Assembly: GCF_014652815.1 (NCBI RefSeq)
Contig: NZ_BMZN01000002.1
Coordinates: forward strand, 1 to 64,000
Source of the DNA: Alcaligenes pakistanensis
GTDB taxonomy: Bacteria; Pseudomonadota; Gammaproteobacteria; Burkholderiales; Burkholderiaceae_B
Length of the DNA stretch: 64,000 nucleotides
Reading direction: 5' to 3'
This document shows, in pieces, positions 1-6,927 of the stretch. Each line of letters opens with the position of its first letter. Position 1 is the stretch's first letter. The notes under the pieces were generated by a model. The model was given only the letters and a program-made list of their open reading frames with translations, was not told where the DNA came from and did not search any database. Made by a program: the position numbers and the translations under genes.

Positions 1-57
1 CGCCTTTGCGCCGATGATAGTGGACGGACGTCTGTGAAAGTAGGTCATCGTCAAGCT
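1..57 (+). rRNA. rrf: 5S rRNA, 3' end (partial)
   Basis: The first bases read like the last half of a betaproteobacterial 5S rRNA, from the GCGCCGATGATAGT stretch to the closing GTAGGTCATCGTCAAGC strand. The 5' part lies outside the window. A strong terminator follows about ten bases later, as expected for the end of an rRNA operon. The 3' end is placed by similarity to remembered 5S sequences and may be off by one or two bases. Confidence 0.88.
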
Positions 58-67
58 CTTATTCCTC

Positions 68-107
68 AAAACCCCCGCAAGCATTGCTTGTGGGGGTTTT
101 GTTTTTT
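68..107 (+). terminator. Rho-independent terminator of the rRNA operon
   Basis: The arms AAAACCCCCGCAAGC and GCTTGTGGGGGTTTT form a long GC-rich stem with one G-T wobble and a short loop, followed by a run of T. It lies about ten bases after the 5S end and presumably ends the rrn transcript. Confidence 0.9.
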
Positions 108-213
108 ATGCCGCAAAAATAGGCGGCGTAAACCGGGGTAAGGGCAAGAGGCTGTTTCTACTTCGCTCGGGGTGACTGGCCCGTACTGCATACCTCTCTG
201 AGTCTATTTCCTC

Positions 214-248
<35 letters not shown>

Positions 249-526
249 GATGACGTGCTTGAGCGGCTTAGACAAGGCTGCTGATTTAGGCATCAGGCCG
301 AGATTGTCCCTTCGCACTCTGTGCCACCCCTCTCTGCTTCTTCCTTATTTCTTCTTAGAACTTCTAACCTCCGGTACCTTAAGTGCTGACAGCCTTCGCC
401 TCAGTAGCTTTTCCAGTAGCACTGCGCCACAAAGTTCGGGATGGGTAGACGCACATCTCAATCTAAGCTGGTTGACATGCTCAGCCTTGCTTCTTTGGCC
501 TCATCTATATAACAGCCTGCTCAGTC

Positions 527-561
527 AGGCATTAGAGATCAAAATATGACCTCTAATGCCT
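527..561 (+). repeat. 11-bp inverted repeat (stem-loop)
   Basis: AGGCATTAGAG (527-537) and CTCTAATGCCT (551-561) are perfect complements separated by 13 bases. No T-run follows, so it is not a standard terminator. Its role is unknown. Confidence 0.6.
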
Positions 562-627
562 AGCGCTGCTATTTCAAATTTGAGTCGTTTCATGACTCAT
601 CCTCTCCTTATTCCCTACCTCTAACAT

Positions 628-641
628 GGTCAAATTTGACC
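628..641. promoter_or_regulatory. 14-bp perfect palindrome upstream of dnr
   Basis: GGTCAAATTTGACC is a perfect palindrome. Its core TCAAATTTGA also occurs at 574-583, 56 bp upstream. Such spaced, repeated palindromes can bind a dimeric regulator. The regulator is not known. Confidence 0.4.
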
Positions 642-730
642 GCTTCTTGCTTGGATCTGTTCCTAAGTCATGTTGAACTATCAGTTTTGACTGTCTTTTT
701 ACCTTCCCCATAAGGCGCTTATTTAACTGT

Positions 731-744
731 TTGACTTGCATCAA
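731..744 (+). promoter_or_regulatory. FNR/DNR-type box upstream of dnr
   Basis: TTGAC-TTGC-ATCAA matches the FNR consensus TTGAT-N4-ATCAA at nine of ten defined bases. It lies about 80 bp before the chosen dnr start, which suits control by Anr/Fnr or by DNR itself. Confidence 0.6.
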
Positions 745-825
745 TCAGGTGCCGAGCTAATGTGCGCAAGACGGAAAGTAGTGTGTCAGTCTAGGGCTGG
801 TTTTGTTTGCTTTCAGGGAATGAAA

Positions 826-1596
826 ATGGTGGCTCAAGACATTGCCGAGCAGGCAAGCAATGATGGTTTGGCGGATTCACGGCTAGTGGCTGGTGAAGGG
901 CCTGGGCGTTGGAAACGTATTCAGGCTCAGCTGGCTCATTTACCTATATTCAAGGAGTTGCCTGCAGAGCAGCTTGAACCGATTGCCAAAGGCACTCAAG
1001 AGGTCCACGCCTTGCGCGGGACGACGCTATTCCACAGCGGTGACCCTTGTTTGGGTTTCCACATGTTGGTGTATGGCCGGGTGAAGTTGGTGTTTGTGTC
1101 GTCTTCAGGGCTGGAGCGAGTAGTGCGCCTGGTAGGCCCTGGAGAGGGGTTCGGAGAGGCGCTGATGTTTATGGGCCGTAACTATATTGTGACGGCTCAG
1201 ACTTTGGTGGATTCCTTGCTTCTGCATATCAGCCGAGATGCCTTGATGGAGCAGTTGGAAAAAGGCAGTGACGTAGCCCGCCTGATGTTAGCGGGTTTAA
1301 GTGAGCGGCTTTATCGTTTGATGGGCGAGCTGGAGGCCTACACCCTGCAAAATGGTGTGCAGCGGTTGGTCAGTTATCTGTTGCAGGAATGGCCCGGTGA
1401 GGAAGGCACACCGTTTAGGATAGATGTAGGCAAGTCGGTGATTGCCTCGCGTCTGAATCTGACCCCGGAACATTTGTCGCGTACCTTACGTGACTTGATT
1501 GACCGGGATCTGATTCGTGTTCAGCGCCGTAATTTTACGATTCTGGACAGTGCTGCTTTGCGTCAATATGGTGCTCTGCCTGATACACGCGCATAG
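826..1596 (+). CDS. dnr: DNR-type Crp/FNR family transcriptional regulator
   Basis: This 256-residue protein has a cyclic-nucleotide-binding-type beta-roll at about 35-150, a long dimer helix, and a Crp-type winged helix with the recognition region near 202-224. It has only one cysteine in its N-terminal half (C75). It therefore cannot hold the 4Fe-4S cluster of FNR/Anr and fits the DNR group, whose members sense nitric oxide through haem and activate denitrification genes. The frame is open from 736, but that start would put the FNR-type box inside the gene. AGGGA at 815-819 is best spaced for the ATG at 826; the ATG at 820 is the alternative. The 3' end overlaps the opposing membrane-protein gene by 62 bp. 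Neighbouring ubi and nrd genes support an anaerobic role. The family is certain; the DNR subtype is inferred. Confidence 0.85.
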   Translation: MVAQDIAEQASNDGLADSRLVAGEGPGRWKRIQAQLAHLPIFKELPAEQLEPIAKGTQEVHALRGTTLFHSGDPCLGFHMLVYGRVKLVFVSSSGLERVVRLVGPGEGFGEALMFMGRNYIVTAQTLVDSLLLHISRDALMEQLEKGSDVARLMLAGLSERLYRLMGELEAYTLQNGVQRLVSYLLQEWPGEEGTPFRIDVGKSVIASRLNLTPEHLSRTLRDLIDRDLIRVQRRNFTILDSAALRQYGALPDTRA

Positions 1597-2902
1597 CATG
1601 CAGACTTTGGCGATAGCGCTGCCAGGCTGTCCATAGATTCCAGGCAAGTGTGGCAAAAGACAAAAGTAGTACAGGGGCTGCTATCCAGGCAAAAAATGCT
1701 ATCCCTAGGCTGGCCGCTGTCCAGACAAGAATGCTCAAGCTATGCAAGGCCCAATGTGCTCGTGCGATAAAGGTAGGCATGTAATGGGCTGTCTTGGGGA
1801 TCAAGCGCAAGAGTGCGCGAGTGTGTTCGGTATTGTCAGCGTCCATACTGACGTGCTCTTGGGCCTCGCGCCAGAGCAGGAAGGGGACGATGGTATACAT
1901 CATTCCACAGACTACGGAACCCAAGGCTCCCATAATAAGCAAGACGCCTATGGCCAGGTCGGCATTTGGCGCAGAAGGGGAGTTGGCCCAGAAGTTCAAG
2001 ACAATACAGGCTAAAAGGCTGCTTAAGGAGCTGTACCAAAATAAAGTACTGGTTGCGGCTGTGGGCCGTTTTCGTTTCCAAATCCGCACCCAGCTGACAA
2101 TAGCCCATAAGCCGTAAGCCAAAAAGATCAGGTAGCTGACCAGGTCACGAACGGGTAGCCACGGGCCCGGTAGAAAGGCCAATGCCCATTGTGCGATCAA
2201 CAAGGCGGTAACTCCCCAAGGTAACCAGCGCACCAAAGGAGCGGGGTATAGCTCGGTGACCTGGAAGATCGGCACTAACTGAAAGGACATGGCCATCAGC
2301 AAAAGTCCTGCCCAGGCGGCCAGTCCCATCATTATGTGTAGGCTCACTAGGTTGGGCAGGTTCTGTTCACTTGCCAAGGCGATCAACATGATCAGCCCTG
2401 TTGATACAGTCAGCAGCAGGCCCAGCAGTGCCAGGCGTATGGGAGCAACAATCTCTTTGGCACCCCGAAATACGTCGCGTCGAGACCGCCATAAAGCGAA
2501 GGCCATGGTGATGATATAAGCGCCCAGAGCAAGGCCTAAGCATAGAGCGGCTAACTGATAGGCCCAGCTTTGCCAGCTAATAAAGCCAGTAATCAGCAGC
2601 AAAGTGCCGACACTAAATAGCCCCCAGAAAGTCAGCGCTCTGCTGCGAGGAATCTGAATGCGTACATTACAGGCCACCGCCAGAATATGAGCCAGCGATG
2701 CAAACATGGCACTGCCCACAATACCCAAAGTCCAGGCATGAGTCAGCGCTAAGGTCGCGGGATGCCAGCGGGAATTGAATAGCTCGGGACCACTATAGAG
2801 CGCCAGTATGGCGGCCAATAGCCCGAAAAATGGCACGTTCGCAAATAGGGGAAGGGTCAATGACAGGGATGGAGATTGATCCAGCGATAAAGCGCGTTGC
2901 AT
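1535..2902 (-). CDS. polytopic membrane protein, possibly haem-copper oxidase subunit I/NnrS-like
   Basis: This 455-residue protein consists of about twelve hydrophobic segments and has no signal peptide. Several segments carry histidines in membrane-like settings (LTHAW, LAHILA, SLHIMMGLAAW), and it contains the phrase SFQLVPIFQVTELYP. This recalls haem-copper-oxidase-subunit-I-like or NnrS-like proteins found near denitrification genes. I cannot name a function. The ATG at 2902 is chosen because it lies 4 bp after the stop of the DUF2249 gene; the open frame runs back to 2989 inside that gene. The two genes probably form an operon that shares the divergent promoter region with ubiU. Its 3' end runs 62 bp into dnr on the other strand. 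Confidence 0.7.
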   Translation of the reverse strand: MQRALSLDQSPSLSLTLPLFANVPFFGLLAAILALYSGPELFNSRWHPATLALTHAWTLGIVGSAMFASLAHILAVACNVRIQIPRSRALTFWGLFSVGTLLLITGFISWQSWAYQLAALCLGLALGAYIITMAFALWRSRRDVFRGAKEIVAPIRLALLGLLLTVSTGLIMLIALASEQNLPNLVSLHIMMGLAAWAGLLLMAMSFQLVPIFQVTELYPAPLVRWLPWGVTALLIAQWALAFLPGPWLPVRDLVSYLIFLAYGLWAIVSWVRIWKRKRPTAATSTLFWYSSLSSLLACIVLNFWANSPSAPNADLAIGVLLIMGALGSVVCGMMYTIVPFLLWREAQEHVSMDADNTEHTRALLRLIPKTAHYMPTFIARAHWALHSLSILVWTAASLGIAFFAWIAAPVLLLSFATLAWNLWTAWQRYRQSLHAMRVYQAEHHIDAKQHCPES

Positions 2903-2906
2903 AGAC

Positions 2907-3128
2907 TTAATTCCTGCGGATGATGAGCTGAAAGCCGTTTTCTTGCATGGAGCCCTGATAGTTGAAACCACTGCGGCGCAGGATTTCATACAAAGGGAAG
3001 GGCTCTCTATCCAGCCACATGATCAAGGCTTGTGCGGAACCCAGCCCGGCCAATGCGTCCAGGCAATGCTCCATAGGCTCGGGCGCGGACAGGCCGCGGG
3101 TATCCAGCGTGATCTCAGTGGGCGACAT
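2907..3128 (-). CDS. DUF2249 family protein
   Basis: This 73-residue, TusA-like protein begins with the typical pattern LDTRGLSAPEPMEHCLDAL and ends in a short beta-strand (FQLIIRR). Members often lie beside denitrification and haem-copper oxidase genes; their biochemical role is not settled. The ATG at 3128 is chosen because GGAG stands six bases before it. An upstream ATG at 3161 has no ribosome site. It is followed after 4 bp by the membrane-protein gene and is divergent from ubiU, so both sides may be controlled from the box at 3236-3249. Confidence 0.75.
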   Translation of the reverse strand: MSPTEITLDTRGLSAPEPMEHCLDALAGLGSAQALIMWLDREPFPLYEILRRSGFNYQGSMQENGFQLIIRRN

Positions 3129-3235
3129 CAAAGGCTCCAGCACGAAAGGCTTGGCAGGCATTGTGGACCATTCCGGGGCCTCATGGAGCAGGCAAAGTGG
3201 GACTTATTTGCCGTCGGTCAGGAGGTGGGAAGAAT

Positions 3236-3249
3236 TTGATATGCGTTAA
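3236..3249. promoter_or_regulatory. FNR/Anr/DNR-type box between DUF2249 and ubiU
   Basis: TTGAT-ATGC-GTTAA has a perfect left half. The right half differs from ATCAA at two positions and from the common variant GTCAA at one. It lies about 85 bp before ubiU and about 110 bp before the DUF2249 gene, so it could serve both directions. Confidence 0.6.
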
Positions 3250-3332
3250 GGCCCCTTAGTTTCAGAGCAGGCATAGTGGTGGTCTTGTCGAGCCAGGTTC
3301 AGCCCTGGCCAGATTGCTGATCGGGGAGTGTC

Positions 3333-4373
3333 ATGAATACAGCGTCCACGGCCTTAGCCGCGTCCGAGAACCCGCAACTGGAACTGGTCTGCCCAGCCGG
3401 TAGCTTGCCTGCTTTGAAAGCGGCTATTGATAACGGGGCCGATAGTGTCTATCTAGGTTTTCGTGATGCCACCAATGCCCGGAACTTTGCCGGGCTTAAT
3501 TTTGATGCGAAGGCGATCGCACAAGGTATTGATTACGCGCATCAACGAGGCCGCAAGATTTTGTTGGCACTTAATACCTATCCCCAACCTAATGCCTGGC
3601 AACAATGGCGCGATGCGATTGATCGGGCGGCTGAGGCCAACGTGGATGCTGTCATCGTGGCTGATCCGGGTTTGATGGCGTATGCCAGTCAGCAGCATCC
3701 GAATCTGCGCCTGCATTTATCAGTACAGGGGTCGGCTACTAATCCGGAAGCCATCAAGTATTACTACGAGAATTTTGGCGTTCAGCGCGTGGTATTGCCG
3801 CGCGTTTTGTCACTGACACAGGTCGAGCAGGTCTGTGAGCAAGTCCCTGTCCAAGTCGAAGTCTTTGGTTTTGGCAGTTTATGTGTGATGGTTGAGGGCC
3901 GGTGTGCCTTGTCCTCGTATGCTACCGGCGAATCCCCCAATACGCATGGTGTCTGTTCGCCCGCTGGGCATGTGCGTTGGGAGCAAACCGAGCAAGGCCT
4001 GGAATCGCGCTTGAATGGCGTGCTGATCGATCGCTATCAGGATGGCGAAAACGCGGCCTATCCCACTCTGTGCAAAGGGCGTTTTGATGTGGCAGGCGAA
4101 AATTATTACGCCCTGGAAGAGCCTACCAGTCTGAATACCTTGTCCTTGTTGCCACAGTTGTTGGCGGCGGGCGTCAGCGCTATCAAGATTGAAGGCCGAC
4201 AGCGCAGCCCGGCTTATGTGGCGCAGGTGACTCAAGTCTGGCGTCAGGCCATTGATCTGGCCAAGTCCACGCAAGCTCGTTATTCGGTCCATCCGGCTTG
4301 GATGGGTGCTTTGAACAAATTGGCCGAAGGGCAGCAACATACGCTGGGTGCCTATTCACGGCCCTGGAAGTAG
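3333..4373 (+). CDS. ubiU: UbiU, O2-independent ubiquinone hydroxylation protein (U32 family)
   Basis: This 346-residue protein belongs to the peptidase U32/collagenase-like family. Together with UbiV it carries out the ring hydroxylations of ubiquinone synthesis without oxygen. Four cysteines, C184, C191, C208 and C247, have the same spacing (7, 17, 39) as the 4Fe-4S ligands C169, C176, C193 and C232 known from E. coli UbiU. This makes the assignment firm. It is the first gene of a ubiU-ubiV-ubiT operon on the plus strand. The next reading frame starts 18 bp after its stop. The FNR-type box upstream suggests induction without oxygen. Confidence 0.93.
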   Translation: MNTASTALAASENPQLELVCPAGSLPALKAAIDNGADSVYLGFRDATNARNFAGLNFDAKAIAQGIDYAHQRGRKILLALNTYPQPNAWQQWRDAIDRAAEANVDAVIVADPGLMAYASQQHPNLRLHLSVQGSATNPEAIKYYYENFGVQRVVLPRVLSLTQVEQVCEQVPVQVEVFGFGSLCVMVEGRCALSSYATGESPNTHGVCSPAGHVRWEQTEQGLESRLNGVLIDRYQDGENAAYPTLCKGRFDVAGENYYALEEPTSLNTLSLLPQLLAAGVSAIKIEGRQRSPAYVAQVTQVWRQAIDLAKSTQARYSVHPAWMGALNKLAEGQQHTLGAYSRPWK

Positions 4374-4391
4374 AGCATGGGAGGCTCAAAC

Positions 4392-5294
4392 ATGAAATTA
4401 TCCTTAGGCCCCTTGCAGTACTACTGGTCACGGGTTGCCACCATGCAGTTTTATGAGTCGGCCTGCGATTGGCCGGTGGATACCGTTTATTTGGGTGAAA
4501 CCGTGTGTTCGCGCCGCCATGAGCTACGACTGGATGATTGGCTGGATATCGCCCAGATGCTGGCCCAGGCAGGTAAGGTGCCTGTTTTGTCTAGCCAAGT
4601 TTTGCTGGAGTCGGGGCGGGACGTCAATACGCTACGCAAAGTGACCGAGCAGGCCGAATATCTAGTTGAAGCCAATGATATGGGGGCAGTACGTTTGATG
4701 CAGGGACGGGACTTTGTCGCCGGCCCTTTTTTGAATATTTATAACGGGCCGGTACTGGATCTGATTGCGTCCCAAGGCGCAGTGCGCTGGGTGATGCCAC
4801 TGGAAATGGGCCGGACCGGCTTGGCGCAGTTGCAGCAGGACAGACCTGCCGGTTTGGAAACAGAGGTCTTTGCCTTTGGGCGTTTGCCTCTGGCTTTTTC
4901 GGCGCGCTGTTTTGCGGCTCGTAATCGCAATTTGCCCAAGGATAATTGCCAGTACGTGTGTATGGACTACCCCGATGGCCTCTTGCTGGAAACCCGTGAA
5001 GGCCAAGGTTTTTTGACCATCAATGGTATCCAGACTCAATCTGCCTGGGTCTATACCCTGTTGGAGCAAATACAGGACTTGCGTGAGCTGGGTGTCGATA
5101 TGCTGCGTTTGAGTCCTCAGTCCCAAAATATGGAGACCGTAGTACATCTGTTTAACGAGGTGGCGCAGGGACGTATTCAGGCCAAAGATGCACATGGCGA
5201 TTTGGTACCCTTGCTGCCGGCCAAAGCGTGCAATGGCTTCTGGCATGGTCGACCCGGTTTGGAATGGGTTTCGCCGCTTGCCGAACGTTTTTAA
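4392..5294 (+). CDS. ubiV: UbiV, O2-independent ubiquinone hydroxylation protein (U32 family)
   Basis: This 300-residue U32 protein is the partner of UbiU in anaerobic ubiquinone synthesis. C39, C173, C186 and C190 keep the ligand pattern of E. coli UbiV (C39, then a pair of cysteines 13 and 4 residues apart). The ATG at 4392 is chosen because GGGAGG (4379-4384) is well placed before it and because residue numbering then puts the first ligand at 39 as in E. coli. The ATG at 4377 overlaps the ribosome site. UbiU and UbiV form a heterodimer in known systems. Confidence 0.93.
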   Translation: MKLSLGPLQYYWSRVATMQFYESACDWPVDTVYLGETVCSRRHELRLDDWLDIAQMLAQAGKVPVLSSQVLLESGRDVNTLRKVTEQAEYLVEANDMGAVRLMQGRDFVAGPFLNIYNGPVLDLIASQGAVRWVMPLEMGRTGLAQLQQDRPAGLETEVFAFGRLPLAFSARCFAARNRNLPKDNCQYVCMDYPDGLLLETREGQGFLTINGIQTQSAWVYTLLEQIQDLRELGVDMLRLSPQSQNMETVVHLFNEVAQGRIQAKDAHGDLVPLLPAKACNGFWHGRPGLEWVSPLAERF

Positions 5295-5297
5295 GGG

Positions 5298-5813
5298 ATG
5301 GATTTAGGTGTGAATGAAATGACTAGCACTTCCCCTCGTTTGCCTGCCGCGGTAGCGGGTGTGTTAAGCCGCTTGCCGCCCTGGCCAGGTTCGCGGCTGT
5401 TTTGTACGGGTTTAAATGTGTTGATGCGTCCGCATTTACCGACTGATATTGCGGAGCGCTTGGAAGGACGGGCTTTGCGTATACAGGTGGCGGATGCAGG
5501 CTTGGCCTTTGATTACACGTGGCGCCAAGGCGCTTTTTATCCCTTGTCCGCCAGTGCACAAAGCCCTGATCTGATTTTGAAGGCAGACCTATGGGCTTTT
5601 TATCAGCTGCTGCAACGGCAGGAGGATCCGGACACCTTGTTCTTTAATCGGCGTCTGTCTATTGAAGGGGATACGGAGTTAGGGCTGATGGTGAAGAACA
5701 CCCTGGATGCGCTTGATCCTGATATTTTGCATCCGCGCGCGGTGCTCAAACAGGGACGGGCCGCCTTGCAGGACGTGCTGCGCCGTCCGATTCGCTCGCC
5801 TGCTTCCTCATAA
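5298..5813 (+). CDS. ubiT: UbiT, SCP2-domain lipid-binding protein of anaerobic ubiquinone synthesis
   Basis: This protein of up to 171 residues has an SCP2 sterol-carrier-like domain over most of its length (about 45-150). UbiT is the accessory factor that binds prenylated quinone intermediates and works with UbiU and UbiV. It starts 3 bp after the ubiV stop, so translation is probably coupled. The start is uncertain: ATG 5298, GTG 5310 and ATG 5319 are all in frame, and AAGGG at 5293-5297 is too close to the first. The gene ends 6 bp before the convergent nrdG without a visible terminator. Confidence 0.85.
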   Translation: MDLGVNEMTSTSPRLPAAVAGVLSRLPPWPGSRLFCTGLNVLMRPHLPTDIAERLEGRALRIQVADAGLAFDYTWRQGAFYPLSASAQSPDLILKADLWAFYQLLQRQEDPDTLFFNRRLSIEGDTELGLMVKNTLDALDPDILHPRAVLKQGRAALQDVLRRPIRSPASS

Positions 5814-5819
5814 AAACTT

Positions 5820-6572
5820 TTAAGAGCGCCGCACTTCAAAATGCGGGAATAGCCCTTGTAGGTTTTGCAGAACATCTTCTCCTGGGTAGGCCTGTAATGC
5901 CTGCCCAGTCTTGTTTAGGAAGTCATCACTACAACCTTGCGTGCGGAAAATCTGCACGGCATAACGCTTGACGCCTAGCTTGTGTAAATGTTGCCCCAAG
6001 GCTTGGACGGAAGCAGGGCTATGCAGCTGAGGGTGCAGGGTGCTGCGACATTCGAACAAGACGTCTTCGTTTAGCAGTAGCTGCAAACTGCGTAAGGGAG
6101 CAGCAGCACTATTGGTGCGCTGGGTAATAGCGTCGTAATGGCTGAACTCGGCCTTGATGTCCAAACCTATCCAGTCCACCCAAGGTAAAACCTCCAGCAA
6201 TCTGGCCGGGTGTGTCCCGGCTGTGTGCAAACCGATTTTGAAGCCTAATCTGCGTACAGCCCGTATGGCTGCGCCTAGTGCGGGGTCCAGTGTGGGTTCG
6301 CCGCCGCTAAAGACCACAGCATCGAGCAGGCCTACTCGTCGATTCAAAAAGTCCAGCAAGGCAGTCCAATCAATGGCGCTGTTTGGGCTGCGCTCTTGTA
6401 AATGGGGATTATGGCAGTAGCCACAGCGCCAGGGGCAGCCCTGCACAAAGATTACGGCGGCTAATTGGCCGGGGTAATCTGTGGCCGAAAAAGGCGCGCA
6501 GCCGCCCACTTTTAATGCCACTTTGTGGGAATGGTTGGTGGCTGGATAGAGATGGCGCGTGGCGTGACTCAT
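5820..6572 (-). CDS. nrdG: NrdG, anaerobic ribonucleotide reductase activating radical-SAM protein
   Basis: This 250-residue radical-SAM enzyme has the cluster motif CPWRCGYC (C46, C50, C53), followed by the glycine-rich SAM region FSGGEPTLDP. It uses S-adenosylmethionine to generate the glycyl radical on NrdD. The ATG at 6572 is chosen because it follows the small NrdD gene by 5 bp; the open frame upstream (to 6716) overlaps that gene. It is the last gene of the nrdD(large)-nrdD(small)-nrdG operon. The close pairing with the 60-residue radical-domain protein suggests that this is its direct substrate. Confidence 0.9.
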   Translation of the reverse strand: MSHATRHLYPATNHSHKVALKVGGCAPFSATDYPGQLAAVIFVQGCPWRCGYCHNPHLQERSPNSAIDWTALLDFLNRRVGLLDAVVFSGGEPTLDPALGAAIRAVRRLGFKIGLHTAGTHPARLLEVLPWVDWIGLDIKAEFSHYDAITQRTNSAAAPLRSLQLLLNEDVLFECRSTLHPQLHSPASVQALGQHLHKLGVKRYAVQIFRTQGCSDDFLNKTGQALQAYPGEDVLQNLQGLFPHFEVRRS

Positions 6573-6577
6573 GGTGT

Positions 6578-6760
6578 TTAAGGGTTTTGTACTGTGCTGT
6601 TCAGAGACGCGCTGGCTTCGGTGAAGTAGCGCCGTTCGTGGAATTCGCCTTGCTTGCCAATATTGAACGAGGACAGGGGACGGTGGTAGCCCATGACACG
6701 GGTCCAGATTTCGCAAGGTTGGCGTTCGGAATCGTTCAGAGTGATGGTGTTGGTGTTCAT
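6578..6760 (-). CDS. nrdD: separate glycyl-radical domain of class III ribonucleotide reductase
   Basis: This 60-residue protein contains RVMGYHRP followed by FNIGKQ. This aligns with the C-terminal glycyl-radical loop of E. coli NrdD (RVCGYLG ... FNAGKQ). G24 would be the radical glycine, corresponding to G681 in E. coli. The ATG at 6760 has GGGAG (6768-6772) before it. The gene sits between the large NrdD gene and nrdG. The large gene lacks any such motif, so the two products should assemble into one enzyme. The proteolysis-like split is encoded in the genome: 167 bp separate the two frames. I recall similar very short NrdD annotations in other proteobacteria but cannot verify this. Confidence 0.82.
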   Translation of the reverse strand: MNTNTITLNDSERQPCEIWTRVMGYHRPLSSFNIGKQGEFHERRYFTEASASLNSTVQNP

Positions 6761-6927
6761 AAAAAACTCCCTTAAGAAAAAATCTGCCAATCAGTGTTGA
6801 GAGGGCGCGCTCGAGATGACTGGCAGTGTGCGCTTGGGGGCGCGGGTCAAGTAATGGCTGCGAGCAGGTGGGCCGCAGTCAGGTTCAAGAGTCTTAATTG
6901 GCGAGCTGGCAGTTTGAGGCAGCCTGA

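Noticed and set aside
250-549. 99-codon open frame right after the TCTG repeat
   Set aside because: The sequence is pyrimidine-rich, gives no recognisable domain, lacks a ribosome site and ends in an inverted repeat. It looks like chance open frame.
736-825. Extended N terminus of dnr
   Set aside because: It would start inside the FNR-type box and lacks a ribosome site. The ATG at 826 has AGGGA at good distance.
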